Shown: positions 7,329 to 17,583 of the stretch, piece after piece
Layout: the number at the start of each line of letters is the position of its first letter
How positions within the stretch are numbered: the first letter of the stretch is position 1
Assembly (NCBI RefSeq): GCF_000158035.1
Contig: NZ_EQ973490.1
Span: 397,322 to 461,321, forward strand
Origin: Bacteroides cellulosilyticus DSM 14838
GTDB taxonomy: Bacteria; Bacteroidota; Bacteroidia; Bacteroidales; Bacteroidaceae
DNA: 64,000 nt
Direction of reading: 5' to 3'
The notes under the pieces: generated by a model
What the model was told of the DNA's origin: nothing
Database searches by the model: none
What the model saw: only the letters and a program-made list of their open reading frames with translations
Program-made: the position numbers and the translations under genes

Positions 7329-10300
7329 TTAAAAGGTAATATCTATTCCAAAAGTATAGGTACGAGAATTAGGATAAGCTGCTTGAGAATCAGTTTCAGG
7401 ATCTGAACCGGAATAAGGAGTTATCACAAATAAGTTGCGTGCAGCAGCATATACTCTCAATGAAGAAAAATATTTATTTGATTTCTTTGTTTTGAATGTA
7501 TAGCCTAATGAAACATTGTCGCAACGCAAAAACCAGGCCTTTTCAAGATAATATCCATTTCTCTGCGCTGCCGTACTTTCTACATGTGCAAAAATAGAAG
7601 GTATCGAAGAATTCAGATTGTCGTATGACCAGCGGTTAGCCAAAGACTTAAGTGTATTTTCTCCATACAAAGCTACATTCTGTAAGTTTCCGGCAAACAT
7701 AGTGTAAGTAGAATTCTTCTGCCAATTATTGAACATTCCATAGAAATAGACATTCACGTCAAATTTTCCAAATTCAAAAGAGTTATTCAAACTAAATGGA
7801 ATAGGAGTACTATTACCTTTATAGATCATATCCGCTTCATCAATCATTCCATCCGGCGAGCCACTATAGGCCGGTTTTCCATTCACCATCACAATATTAC
7901 CACTATCGTCACGGAGATATCCATTCAAATCCTTAAACTTCAAGGCACCGGCATTGGGATTTCCAGCAGGTATCATGCCATCTACAACATACTGCCACAT
8001 ATCATTCACATCTTGACGTTGAGTTTCATTGATACCTAAAACATAATTAGCATCACGCTTTACGTAATAGTTTCGATAATAAGATAATACAAAATTGGTA
8101 TTCCACTTAAAATTCCTATTATGTATATTCGTACTGTTAATTCCTATCTCAAAGCCATGATTTCCATCTACCTGAGAAAGGTTATAATCTATTTCCATAA
8201 TTTCTTGATTAATCGGTAGTTGCCTTTTCCCTATCTTATTTTTGATACGAGAACTAAAGAAGTCAACAGTTCCACTTATACGACTATTGAAAATGCCCCA
8301 ATCAATTCCCACATTAAAACTTGTTTTTGTTTCCCATGTCAAATCAGGGTTTGCCAAAGCTCCTAACCCCAAGCCAGCAGTAGGTATATTATTAAATGCA
8401 TAATAATAAGTCGTAAAATAAGTATCCGTCCCTGTCAATTTACCGTCATCACCCACTTGTCCCCAACCGACTCTTAGCTTCAGATCATTCAGCCAGTCTA
8501 TCTTATTCTTTATAAACTTCTCTTCTGCTATTTTCCACGCAGCAGACACTCCAGTAAATACTCCCCATTGTTTATTTGCCGCAAAATTAGAAGAGCCATC
8601 CACACGAATATTTGCAGTAAGCAAGTAGCGATTGTCATAGCTATAGTTAATACGTCCGATATATGAAGCACGCTCACCTATCTTTTTATATGAGGTTACA
8701 TCCGGATGTGCACGAGAACCGGATCCCATATTATCCCAACCAAAATTATCTGAAGGAAATCCGGAATTGATCATAGTCGTACCATTTTGTCCTTGGTGCT
8801 CAAATTCAAATGCCCCCATAACACCCCAATTATGCTTATCCAGACTTAATTTATAGTCTGCCATCAAATTCAACAAATAGCTTTCACCCCTGTTTTGTCC
8901 GATATATGCATACATGGATTCCTGATTTCCAATACTTATAGTAGAAGGCAAATAAGATTTTCGTTCATTAATTCGTATATCAGTACCCACGGTACCTTTA
9001 ATCATCAAGCCTTTTACCGGAGTCAGTTCTACATTTGCAGTAGCCAATATATTTTCCCGTTGACTTTTATCCTGCGCATCTAAAAACGATACAGGATTGG
9101 GGCGCCCGAAACGATCATCCGGGTTCAAAGTATAATTTCCATTTTCATCCCAAATAGGCAACGTCGGATTGAATTCCATTGCACTTGAAAGCATACCAGC
9201 AAACTGTGAACCTCCAGAGCGTCCGGATTCTCCATAAACATTATCAATATTATTCCGACTATATGAAACATTTACGCCTCCTTTCAGCCAATTATTAAAC
9301 TTCTGATCCAGATTCAATCTAGTGGTAAAACGATTAAAAGAGTTATTCTTAACAACCCCGTCATTACTCAGGTTACTAACAGAAAACAAGTATTTAGTTT
9401 TACCGGAACCACCTTTGATGTTTAGGGACTCATTATGAATTAATCCTGTTCTCGTTACCTCATCCAGCCAGTTTGTTCCTCCACGGAATTTGCTGATTTC
9501 CTCTTCTGTATATGGATAAAGGATAGAAGCATTCATTGAATCCTCCCATTCTCTTGTCCCATATGGATACACATTATTATTATTCATCCATATTTCCCGG
9601 GTTATTTTATTTCTTTCACACATAAAATCCTGCCCACTGAGCATGTCTTCAAAGCCATATAGTTTCTGCATAGATACAGAGGCTGAGAACTTTACATCCA
9701 CTTTGCCTTCACTGCCACGCTTAGTTGTAATCAGTACAACTCCATTAGCCGCACGAGATCCATAAATAGAAGTAGCACTGGCATCTTTCAATATATCAAT
9801 AGATTCTATATCATCCGGATTCAAATTGATAAAGTTGTTATCCATAGGTACTGAACCCAATTTATTTCCGGTTTCTTTCACATTCTCCGAAATATACTGG
9901 TCATCTACCGGAGAAATAGGATAACCGTCAATTACAATCAAAGGGGCGTTTCCACCACGAATACTGAAATCGATAGCACCACCGGGAGCTGCACTATTAG
10001 CTTTCACTATAAGCCCTGGCGTTCTTCCTGTAAGCATATTCCCCACTGAAGCTGTAGAAGCTTTAGGAAGCTCATCCGTTTTCACAACTGAAATAGAACT
10101 GGTAACATCTCCTCTCTTCACAGTACCATAACCAATTACCACCACTTCATCAAGCATCTCTTGATCAGGCATCAACTTAACATTGATCTGACGTTGATTT
10201 CCAACCAATATCTCCTGAGATTTATACCCAATAAATGAATAAACGAAAATAGCTTTTTCTTTAGTAGAAACAGATACAGAATATTTCCCATCCAAATCAG

Positions 10301-10499
10301 TCACAGTGCCATTAGTAGTTCCCTTAACCACTACGTTGACACCCACCATAGGTTCACCTAACTCATCGACAACAAGTCCGGTTATTGACACTTTACCAAC
10401 CTGAGCAACAGATCCGCCTATATTCATAAGCACAAAAAGCGCGAATAGCAACCACTTTAAAGTATTAATATGGTTACCGTGCAAAAAGTGTTTCTTCAT
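7329..10499 (-). CDS. SusC/RagA-family TonB-dependent transporter (PUL 1)
   Basis: A 1056-residue outer-membrane transporter. In order: signal peptide; a carboxypeptidase-regulatory-like domain (about 35-115, ITGLVVDELGEPMVGVNVV); the DEVVVIGYGT segment that links to TonB; a plug (about 120-240, with DIESIDILKDASATSIYGSRAANGV); and a large beta barrel ending in aromatic TFGIDITF. It imports oligosaccharides together with the adjacent SusD. It lies 12 bases after a SusA-like GH13 gene and 6 bases before susD, so it is an internal gene of the operon and not its first, unlike PULs 2 and 3. Confidence 0.95.
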   Translation of the reverse strand: MKKHFLHGNHINTLKWLLFALFVLMNIGGSVAQVGKVSITGLVVDELGEPMVGVNVVVKGTTNGTVTDLDGKYSVSVSTKEKAIFVYSFIGYKSQEILVGNQRQINVKLMPDQEMLDEVVVIGYGTVKRGDVTSSISVVKTDELPKASTASVGNMLTGRTPGLIVKANSAAPGGAIDFSIRGGNAPLIVIDGYPISPVDDQYISENVKETGNKLGSVPMDNNFINLNPDDIESIDILKDASATSIYGSRAANGVVLITTKRGSEGKVDVKFSASVSMQKLYGFEDMLSGQDFMCERNKITREIWMNNNNVYPYGTREWEDSMNASILYPYTEEEISKFRGGTNWLDEVTRTGLIHNESLNIKGGSGKTKYLFSVSNLSNDGVVKNNSFNRFTTRLNLDQKFNNWLKGGVNVSYSRNNIDNVYGESGRSGGSQFAGMLSSAMEFNPTLPIWDENGNYTLNPDDRFGRPNPVSFLDAQDKSQRENILATANVELTPVKGLMIKGTVGTDIRINERKSYLPSTISIGNQESMYAYIGQNRGESYLLNLMADYKLSLDKHNWGVMGAFEFEHQGQNGTTMINSGFPSDNFGWDNMGSGSRAHPDVTSYKKIGERASYIGRINYSYDNRYLLTANIRVDGSSNFAANKQWGVFTGVSAAWKIAEEKFIKNKIDWLNDLKLRVGWGQVGDDGKLTGTDTYFTTYYYAFNNIPTAGLGLGALANPDLTWETKTSFNVGIDWGIFNSRISGTVDFFSSRIKNKIGKRQLPINQEIMEIDYNLSQVDGNHGFEIGINSTNIHNRNFKWNTNFVLSYYRNYYVKRDANYVLGINETQRQDVNDMWQYVVDGMIPAGNPNAGALKFKDLNGYLRDDSGNIVMVNGKPAYSGSPDGMIDEADMIYKGNSTPIPFSLNNSFEFGKFDVNVYFYGMFNNWQKNSTYTMFAGNLQNVALYGENTLKSLANRWSYDNLNSSIPSIFAHVESTAAQRNGYYLEKAWFLRCDNVSLGYTFKTKKSNKYFSSLRVYAAARNLFVITPYSGSDPETDSQAAYPNSRTYTFGIDITF

Positions 10500-10511
10500 A
10501 ATTTTTTAAGA

Positions 10512-12371
10512 TTAATGTTTTCTCAATTCTATAATTTGTGTACTTTTTCTCTTTAAAGATATTTTATCAAGCTGTCCGTAAGCTTCTCCCGTTTCAACAT
10601 TCAATCCAGAATGATAGGAACTTAACATCTCATTAAACCGTTGAGTATCCAAGACCTTATCTGCATCATTTGCATTGACTGCCACCATTACACAAGCAGA
10701 ATCATCATATCTGAAATAGACATAGATTCCATCTTGCGGTTTAAAATGTTTCAATTTCCCATACTGAACAACCGGAGTCCGTTTACGCCAGGTCAAAAGC
10801 ATACGCACATAATCATAAACAGCACTCTCATCAGCAGTGCGTCCTTCTCTGACAAACACACTTCGAGGATCCCCCCCCCAACCGCCGTTCATTTCTTTGC
10901 GATTTGCATTTGACTTATAAATACCTTCAATATCACTATTCATTCCGATTTCCGTACCGTAATAAAGTTGCGGAATACCCCGCGTTGTCAGCAAGAATCC
11001 CATAGCCGATTTATATAAGTCGAGATCCTTACCTATTGAAGTCGCAAATCTTTCCGTATCATGATTGTCGGCAAATATCAATACATTATCAGGATGAGCA
11101 TATAAATAATCCTGTGCGAGAGAGGCATAAAGCTTATTCAAATGCCTTCCTCTATTCGGGTTATGCGCAGCAAAAGCATCCTGCATTGCATCCATTAAAG
11201 GAAAGTCCATTACACAAGGTAAATAAGAATTGTATCCATCATAATTTCTGGCATCTTTTTGCCAATATGCAACAGAAGACACTTGCGGTTGCCATACTTC
11301 ACCTACAATATTCAAATAGGGGTATTCATCCATAATGGCTTTTGTCCACTTTGCAATCTGTTCACGTTCACAATAAGGATAGGTATCAACTCTCAATCCA
11401 TCTAAGCCGGCATATTCAATCCACCAAATAGTATTCTGAACCAAATAACGTAGCACTTTCTCATTATTTTGATTCAGATCTGGCATCAATGGAGAGAACC
11501 AGCCATCTTTATTCAACAGAAAATCTTTCTCCGAAACATAAGGATCATTCCAGGCAGAAATAGCCAATGCCCTACCCGGGGTTTTCGGTGCCGGATGAAT
11601 CCAATCTTTCAAAGGAAGATTCTGAATCCATGGGTGGGAAATGCTACAATGATTCGGAACCACATCCATCACCAATTTTAATCCTCGTTTATGACATTCA
11701 TCAGCAAACTGCTTATATAATAGATTATTACCATAACGGGGATCTATATTATAGAAGTCCGTACAAGCATAACCATGGTATGTATTTTTCACATGATTAG
11801 ATTCCCACAAAGGTGTTGGCCAAATCGTGGTGACTCCCAATGTCTGTAGATAATCCAGTTTCGATATCATTCCTGCGATATCTCCTCCATGTCTCCCATT
11901 CGAATTATTCCGGTCTGTACCTTCCAGCGTATTTGCAGTGGTGTCATTAGAAATATCCCCGTTTGCAAAACGATCCGGCATAATCAGATAAAAAACATCC
12001 GATTGATCAAATCCTTTCCTGATGGCAGAGTTTTCACTCCTCTCTTTCAACTCATAAGATATCTTTTGAAAGAATTTCCCCTTCTTAAATGAAAGTTTGA
12101 TTTTACCGGCTTTTTGATCTTTACCAATATCCAATGTCACAAATAGATAGTCAGGACTATCTGCATTCTCTACAGCTACCACTTCTACATCTTCTGCTTC
12201 AATAGTCACAGAAGTACCATCCAAATCCTTACCGTAGACAAGTAACTCCAACTTACTATCTTTCATCCCTGTCCACCAATTGCCCGGTTCTATCTTTTCG
12301 ATATCGGTCGGAAAAGCTAAAGAAGCTGTACACAATACCGCAAAGAAGATCAATACAAGTTTTTTTCTCAT
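10512..12371 (-). CDS. GH13 neopullulanase/cyclomaltodextrinase-like amylase (SusA-like)
   Basis: A 619-residue GH13 enzyme, close in size to SusA. A signal peptide (to about residue 20) without lipobox suggests a periplasmic location. An N-terminal cyclomaltodextrinase-type beta domain covers about 25-110, followed by the (beta/alpha)8 barrel. The catalytic triad is visible: Asp329 (GLRVDTYPY, nucleophile), Glu358 (IVGEVW, acid/base) and Asp438 (ADNHDTERF). MDVVPNH carries the conserved His/Asn region. Known relatives hydrolyse alpha-1,4 bonds of maltooligosaccharides, cyclodextrins or pullulan. It is fourth in the PUL 1 operon, between a sulfatase and susC. Its presence argues that the PUL backbone is an alpha-glucan. 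Confidence 0.93.
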   Translation of the reverse strand: MRKKLVLIFFAVLCTASLAFPTDIEKIEPGNWWTGMKDSKLELLVYGKDLDGTSVTIEAEDVEVVAVENADSPDYLFVTLDIGKDQKAGKIKLSFKKGKFFQKISYELKERSENSAIRKGFDQSDVFYLIMPDRFANGDISNDTTANTLEGTDRNNSNGRHGGDIAGMISKLDYLQTLGVTTIWPTPLWESNHVKNTYHGYACTDFYNIDPRYGNNLLYKQFADECHKRGLKLVMDVVPNHCSISHPWIQNLPLKDWIHPAPKTPGRALAISAWNDPYVSEKDFLLNKDGWFSPLMPDLNQNNEKVLRYLVQNTIWWIEYAGLDGLRVDTYPYCEREQIAKWTKAIMDEYPYLNIVGEVWQPQVSSVAYWQKDARNYDGYNSYLPCVMDFPLMDAMQDAFAAHNPNRGRHLNKLYASLAQDYLYAHPDNVLIFADNHDTERFATSIGKDLDLYKSAMGFLLTTRGIPQLYYGTEIGMNSDIEGIYKSNANRKEMNGGWGGDPRSVFVREGRTADESAVYDYVRMLLTWRKRTPVVQYGKLKHFKPQDGIYVYFRYDDSACVMVAVNANDADKVLDTQRFNEMLSSYHSGLNVETGEAYGQLDKISLKRKSTQIIELRKH

Positions 12372-12387
12372 ACCGCTTGCATTTTAT

Positions 12388-13734
12388 TTATTTCTTTATT
12401 TTTGAAGCACTTACCGGAATTGTAGAATGCCACTCATTCCAAGCTTTCATCATTTTTTCCTTAATATGGGGATATTCAGCCGATACATCTTTCGTTTCAC
12501 CAATATCTTCACGCAAATTATATAATTCCGTTTTATCAGACTCCTTATACAATTTCCAGACACCCATTCTGGCCGCTCCAAAGTTATTTCTGCACCAAAA
12601 AAGCATATCGTGAGGTTGCTGCTTAGTCTCTTCACGCAGATAACGCACTAAACTTACACCATCCAGAGTAGTCCCTTCCGGGATTTCAGATCCGGTCATT
12701 TCACAAATTGTAGGATAAAAATCTAAAGTAGAAATCATATCCCTGAATACTTTACCTTCTCTAAGTAAAGGTTTATAAGCAATGATCATAGGAGTCCTGA
12801 TACCACCCTCGTACAAATCGACTTTATGTCCGCGCAAAGTTTTCATCTGACCGAAAACATACTCAAAAGAGGGATCATACCCTTCCCATGTTTTAAGTTC
12901 TGGTCCTCCCTTCGCCGGCCCATTATCGCTAACGAACACTATTATAGTATTATCAATCAATTTCCGGTTTTCAAGATAGTTCAGAAGAATCCCAATATTC
13001 TCATCGGCACATGCAATAAGAGAAGCTTGTACACGCATATACTCATCTTTAATATTGCTCAACCTATCATAGTACTTTTTCTCTGCTTGCCAAGGATTAT
13101 GAACCGCATTATATCCCAGATACAGAAAGAAAGGAGTTGCATTAGATTGCTTGTTCATAAATTGTATGGCATGACTGGTCAGTTTATCCGTCATATACTC
13201 ATTCTCATAGGTTGATTCTTTCACTGCCAGAATTGGTAAACGAGGTCCATCATACACTCCAGTCGAATCCGGGAAATAGTTACTGCTAATATCAATACGA
13301 TCATAAACCTCATCAAAAACTACGTTTGCATCGCGGCAAACATGCCACTTACCGACTAATGCGGTTCTATATCCCGCCTCTCTCATTGTTTCTGGAAGTG
13401 TCTTATGCTGTGCCGGAACTTGAGCAAATTTCAAATCTGCATTGATTTGCATTCCATACTTTTGAGAATACATACCAGAGACCATACCATTACGGCTCGG
13501 ACCACTTATAGGAGCTGTTACATATCCATCAGTAAAAGAAACACCCATAGAGGCCAACCGATCTATATTAGGAGTTGCAACAAGAGTACTCCCATTGTAG
13601 CCTACATCACTCCATCCCAAATCATCTACTGCGATGAATAGTACATTCGGTTTTTCCTGCTGTGTCTGGGCAGCCAGTGCATTTACTCCCAGCGGTAAAG
13701 TACATGCAGCAACAATAGCTGAATATTTAGTCAT
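12388..13734 (-). CDS. S1 sulfatase, Ser-type (PUL 1, second)
   Basis: A 448-residue sulfatase with a signal peptide ending near ALAAQ, probably periplasmic. Signature I-S-G-P-S-R gives Ser77 as formylglycine precursor (Ser79 if counted from ATG 13740). Metal-site motifs VDDLGW and SDNGPA are present. Two starts are possible. ATG 13740 overlaps the previous gene's TGA by four bases (ATGA). ATG 13734 lies six bases after AGGA and is better placed, so it is chosen; either way translation is probably coupled to the upstream sulfatase. The subgroup differs from the S1_11-like and STSSR sulfatases of the same operon, so the three probably remove different sulfate esters. Confidence 0.9.
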   Translation of the reverse strand: MTKYSAIVAACTLPLGVNALAAQTQQEKPNVLFIAVDDLGWSDVGYNGSTLVATPNIDRLASMGVSFTDGYVTAPISGPSRNGMVSGMYSQKYGMQINADLKFAQVPAQHKTLPETMREAGYRTALVGKWHVCRDANVVFDEVYDRIDISSNYFPDSTGVYDGPRLPILAVKESTYENEYMTDKLTSHAIQFMNKQSNATPFFLYLGYNAVHNPWQAEKKYYDRLSNIKDEYMRVQASLIACADENIGILLNYLENRKLIDNTIIVFVSDNGPAKGGPELKTWEGYDPSFEYVFGQMKTLRGHKVDLYEGGIRTPMIIAYKPLLREGKVFRDMISTLDFYPTICEMTGSEIPEGTTLDGVSLVRYLREETKQQPHDMLFWCRNNFGAARMGVWKLYKESDKTELYNLREDIGETKDVSAEYPHIKEKMMKAWNEWHSTIPVSASKIKK

Positions 13735-13736
13735 AA

Positions 13737-15266
13737 TCATTCCTGTTCTATTTTCAAAATTCTTCTTTTTTTATTTCCTTTCTTCTCTCTCTCTGCTTTC
13801 TTCACATTACCTTTACCATCAGCTACACCTCCCTTGCCATAGTAAGGATAAGTATCCCAAATATCAGTATCCGAAATAGCACGAGGGTCTTCTGTTTCCT
13901 TCATCCACCGATCCATTTTTTGCTTCATTTTTTTCAGTATTTTGGCATATGCCTTATCATTAGCCAGATTCACAAATTGATAAGGGTCTTTCTTTACATT
14001 GAACAACTCATATTCCGGACGTTTGTCAAAAGCACGTTTGAAATAAGGATTCATATCTGGATCATCTTTACGATCAATCATATAGTTTTTGGTTGGAGAG
14101 CCATCCACATCACCGTAACCTCGCTCATTGTTATATGGGTTAACAGGGTCACCACTTGGCCAACGATCCGGCCTAAAATTGCGTATCAACAGATAATCTC
14201 CGGTTCTAACCGTACGTACCGGATATCCTCCATGGTTGGCACGAGCTTTATATCCATGGCGTTCACGTCCTCCATTTATAAATTCCCTGTTCAAAGGCTC
14301 ATTACGCATTAAATAGGGTAACAGACTTTTACCATGTACATTTTGTGGAATATCCAATCCCGCAGCCTCTAAAAAAGTAGGAGCTATATCTGTCAGGCTT
14401 ACTAACTCCTGGCTAACCTGCCCGGGATTTATCTTATCAGCCCACATGACAATGAAAGGCATGTTGGTACCGGAATCATAAAGAGAAGCCTTAGCTCTGG
14501 GAAAAGGCATACCATTATCACTTGTAATAATAATCAAAGTATTGCTTAACTCCCCTAATTCTTTCAATATCTTTAAAGCCTCATGTAGTTCATAGTCCAT
14601 GCGTTCTACAGCATAGTAATAATCAGAAATATCTATTCTTGTTTCCATATTATCCGGCAAGTAAGCCGGAACTTCCACTGTTCTCGGATCTATACCATTC
14701 TCTTCCCCTTTACCCTTTTCATACGGACGATGGGGATATTTGCTACCATACCAAAAACAAAACGGTTTACTTTCGGACTGTGCTTTCTGTACAAATTTCT
14801 TCAGATTATCAGAATAGTTTCCAGCAGGATTCTCAGCCCAGGCTCCTTCTTCATAGACACCGGGGCCCCACCCCTTCTTGGTATAACCAACTTCATACCC
14901 ATTATCTGAAAGTGTAGAAGTATAGGTTTTAATATCTTTTGGAAACATACTCCACAAATTTCCAGCAGCCTGCAATGCATGAGAGTACCTTCCCGTCAGT
15001 ACTGCTGCCCTTGATGAAGTGGAAGTTGGAGCCGCGCAATATGCATTCATAAACGTGACCCCATTTTGTGCTACGTAATCAATAGCCGGAGTCTTTACCG
15101 TTTTATCTCCATAAACCCCAGCATGTGGTGCCGACCAATCGTCTGCTATAAACAAGAATAGATTCGGACGATCTTTATCCATTCTTTTTTGAGATTGTGC
15201 AACTGCATTTCCCACGACCAAAGAGGATGCGATAGCTGCACAACCATAATTAAATAATTTTCTCAT
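13737..15266 (-). CDS. S1 sulfatase with non-canonical STSSR active-site motif (PUL 1, first)
   Basis: A 509-residue sulfatase with signal peptide (cleavage near AVAQS). The usual C/S-X-P/A-S-R signature reads S82-T-S-S-R86, so the proline position is Ser. The rest of the active site looks intact: IADDWS metal ligands, RAAVLTGRYSH, a TSDNG block and a KYPHRP histidine region. The C-terminus is a lysine-rich tail (KKAEREKKGNKKRR). Substitutions at the third position are tolerated in some sulfatases, but maturation of Ser82 to formylglycine should be checked. It follows the lipoprotein GH13 by 17 bases and overlaps the next sulfatase. Confidence 0.9.
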   Translation of the reverse strand: MRKLFNYGCAAIASSLVVGNAVAQSQKRMDKDRPNLFLFIADDWSAPHAGVYGDKTVKTPAIDYVAQNGVTFMNAYCAAPTSTSSRAAVLTGRYSHALQAAGNLWSMFPKDIKTYTSTLSDNGYEVGYTKKGWGPGVYEEGAWAENPAGNYSDNLKKFVQKAQSESKPFCFWYGSKYPHRPYEKGKGEENGIDPRTVEVPAYLPDNMETRIDISDYYYAVERMDYELHEALKILKELGELSNTLIIITSDNGMPFPRAKASLYDSGTNMPFIVMWADKINPGQVSQELVSLTDIAPTFLEAAGLDIPQNVHGKSLLPYLMRNEPLNREFINGGRERHGYKARANHGGYPVRTVRTGDYLLIRNFRPDRWPSGDPVNPYNNERGYGDVDGSPTKNYMIDRKDDPDMNPYFKRAFDKRPEYELFNVKKDPYQFVNLANDKAYAKILKKMKQKMDRWMKETEDPRAISDTDIWDTYPYYGKGGVADGKGNVKKAEREKKGNKKRRILKIEQE

Positions 15267-15283
15267 AGTAATAATATTAAAAA

Positions 15284-17383
15284 TTAATCATTTAGAACTT
15301 CAAATCCATAAGGAGGCAAAGTCAAATTGAACCTGTTTTTATCTAAACTATAATCAGAGCCGAAATTAGTATGCAGATTACCCGAATACAGGGTTTCTGG
15401 CAAAGTAAATTTTAGCTCTCTCACTTGACTACTCCGATTATAAGCAACAACAACAATCTCGCCCATGTATATCCTCGCAAAAGCCATAACATCTTTATCA
15501 CAAAACAAAGACAACATATCTCCATAAATTAACGGAAGGCTCGACCTGCGCAATTTTATAAGCTTCTTTACTTTATCCAAATGTTGTTGCTCTCTGACAG
15601 AATAATTATCAAACTGCATCATCCGTCTATTATCCGGATCATTAGCTCCCGGGACTCCATATTCATCTCCCTGATAAATACATGGTACACCGGGAATAGT
15701 CAGCATAAACGCTTCCAATAAAGCCAATTTGTCATAAGCCACCGTATCCCCTACCAGTATTTTCCGCTTACGCCCGGCGGCCTTTGTGTCTTCTGATAAA
15801 CTAACCGTACCTCCTGCTACCGATATAAAACGAGGCTTATCATGATTGCCTGATATATATCCCATTAAATTATGATAACCATAATTATCCAGACTTTTAT
15901 ACAGTTCAGTATTAAGCACTCTCATATCCCCTCCATCTAAGCCAAACACCTTGACTGCAGTATGATAGACATTGAAATCAAATTGCCCATCCAACATTCC
16001 ACTTTTTACATAACTTCTCACCAATTCCACACTACCATAGGTTTCACCAATCTGGTACAGATGGTTCCAGTTCCGTTCTTTCCGTATTTTCTTTGTAAGT
16101 AATCTCCAATAAGATTCAGGAATATGCTTCGCAGCATCGTGCCTGAATCCATCAAAATCGTAATGCCGGATCCAATATAAAGCAGAATCAGTCATGGCCT
16201 CACGTACTTCCTCTTTCTCTAAATCAAGTGTCGGTAAAAAAGTATCAAACCAAGTAGTTAAGCGCTCATCATCAAATAAACGCACATTCAAACGCCCGTC
16301 TTCAGTATACATCGGAGTAACCCAGTCCGGATGTTCCTTCAAAATAGGACTGCTTTGATGAAGATGATTGGCCACATAATCCACAATCACATTAATATTT
16401 CTTTTATGAGCTTCTTCCAACATCTCCTTTAATTGTTCCTCTGTTCCAAAATGAGGATTTAAAACCGTAGGGTTGATGGGCCAGTATCCGTGATAAGCAG
16501 AAAACTTTGTATATGGGTCTTTATCTAATCCCCACGGGTCATCTGGATTCTGTGCTACAGGGGTCATCCAAATTGTATTTATCCCCAAATCTGTAAAGAA
16601 GCCAGACTGTATTTTATCTGTAATACCTTTGATATCTCCACCCTTGAAGTCAACAGTAGGCAAGACATCAGGACGATTGAGTGGCTTATCATTACTTGTA
16701 TCACCATTATGAAATCTATCAATCATCAGTGAATAAAGTACTTGTGCCTGCTTATCCGTCCTATCTAATTGCGAAATATCCGACAACACCCTCTTATATT
16801 CTAAAGGAATTAGCAAATCATTGGATATCTTTTCTCCTTCGGAAGCTATAATTCTTATATAAGAACGTTTCATTAATCCGGCCTCACGTGGAACCCTAAC
16901 TATAAGTTCTCGACCATTCAGCTCATAATCAGTGGAACTCATCTTCACGTTTTGCCAGAAAACCATCACCTGCTCCGGTGCCACCAAAAAAGTTGTTTTA
17001 AACTCTGTTCCAACCTGAGATGAACTAAAGGCAGTCAGTTCCTTTTTTGGAGTATCGTCCCCTCTCTTCTTTATAGCCATAACAGATACTCTCTCTTTTC
17101 CACTCCAGAACTCAATTGTATTCAAGATAGGGGTTGTTGTTTCACTTATAATAATAAACTGCTCAGAAGTATTTTGAAACAAAATTTTCAATGAGGAAGA
17201 TGTTATAGAGTCTACCCTATCCATAGTAGGGTAATAATCAGTTATATAAATAGATGAGGTATCGCTTTCCAGTATTAAGATGGAAGCTATGTTTTCATTA
17301 TACTTCAGTATATTCTCTTTTGTACAAGCTGACAATAGAATTATACCTAATACTATCTGACAAAAATTAAAAAGGTTTTTCAT
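15284..17383 (-). CDS. GH13 alpha-amylase lipoprotein (SusG-like position, PUL 1)
   Basis: A 699-residue amylase. ATG 17383 gives a lipoprotein signal with LLSAC (Cys20); the frame extends to a TTG at 17485 but that would add 34 non-signal residues and run over the likely promoter. An N-terminal region of about 190 residues of beta-rich character precedes the catalytic barrel (about 213-650). The catalytic triad is visible: Asp416 (GFRHDAAKH), Glu447 (IGETYG) and Asp515 (SGNHDKPRF). A lipoprotein amylase would act at the cell surface, the role of SusG, but no CBM58-like insert is evident. It is the first gene of the operon, 200 bases downstream of the SusR-like gene. Confidence 0.92.
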   Translation of the reverse strand: MKNLFNFCQIVLGIILLSACTKENILKYNENIASILILESDTSSIYITDYYPTMDRVDSITSSSLKILFQNTSEQFIIISETTTPILNTIEFWSGKERVSVMAIKKRGDDTPKKELTAFSSSQVGTEFKTTFLVAPEQVMVFWQNVKMSSTDYELNGRELIVRVPREAGLMKRSYIRIIASEGEKISNDLLIPLEYKRVLSDISQLDRTDKQAQVLYSLMIDRFHNGDTSNDKPLNRPDVLPTVDFKGGDIKGITDKIQSGFFTDLGINTIWMTPVAQNPDDPWGLDKDPYTKFSAYHGYWPINPTVLNPHFGTEEQLKEMLEEAHKRNINVIVDYVANHLHQSSPILKEHPDWVTPMYTEDGRLNVRLFDDERLTTWFDTFLPTLDLEKEEVREAMTDSALYWIRHYDFDGFRHDAAKHIPESYWRLLTKKIRKERNWNHLYQIGETYGSVELVRSYVKSGMLDGQFDFNVYHTAVKVFGLDGGDMRVLNTELYKSLDNYGYHNLMGYISGNHDKPRFISVAGGTVSLSEDTKAAGRKRKILVGDTVAYDKLALLEAFMLTIPGVPCIYQGDEYGVPGANDPDNRRMMQFDNYSVREQQHLDKVKKLIKLRRSSLPLIYGDMLSLFCDKDVMAFARIYMGEIVVVAYNRSSQVRELKFTLPETLYSGNLHTNFGSDYSLDKNRFNLTLPPYGFEVLND

Positions 17384-17445
17384 TGTATCTCTAAAATTAT
17401 ATCTATAAAAAACAGTCAAACATCTCTTTATTGATGTTCTGCAAG

Positions 17446-17453
17446 CAAAAATA
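17446..17453 (-). promoter_or_regulatory. Putative -7 box of the PUL 1 operon promoter
   Basis: TATTTTTG on the minus strand matches TAnnTTTG. A transcript starting about 7 nt downstream would have a leader of roughly 57 nt before ATG 17383. The intergenic stretch 17384-17583 holds no gene; it would also contain the operator for the SusR-like regulator, which could not be identified. Confidence 0.35.
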
Positions 17454-17583
17454 GTAGCTTTTGGCAGGCATCTGACAAGCCACAAATAAAATATAGAGAT
17501 TTTAGAGACTACAAAAGCACGTAATCAACTAATAATAAAACAAATACCCAATGCATTCATTTCTGTAAAATATAGAATTAGTA

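Noticed and set aside
17384..17485. N-terminal extension of the lipoprotein amylase to the TTG at 17485
   Set aside because: It would hide the lipoprotein signal behind 34 residues and run over a good -7 box at 17446-17453.
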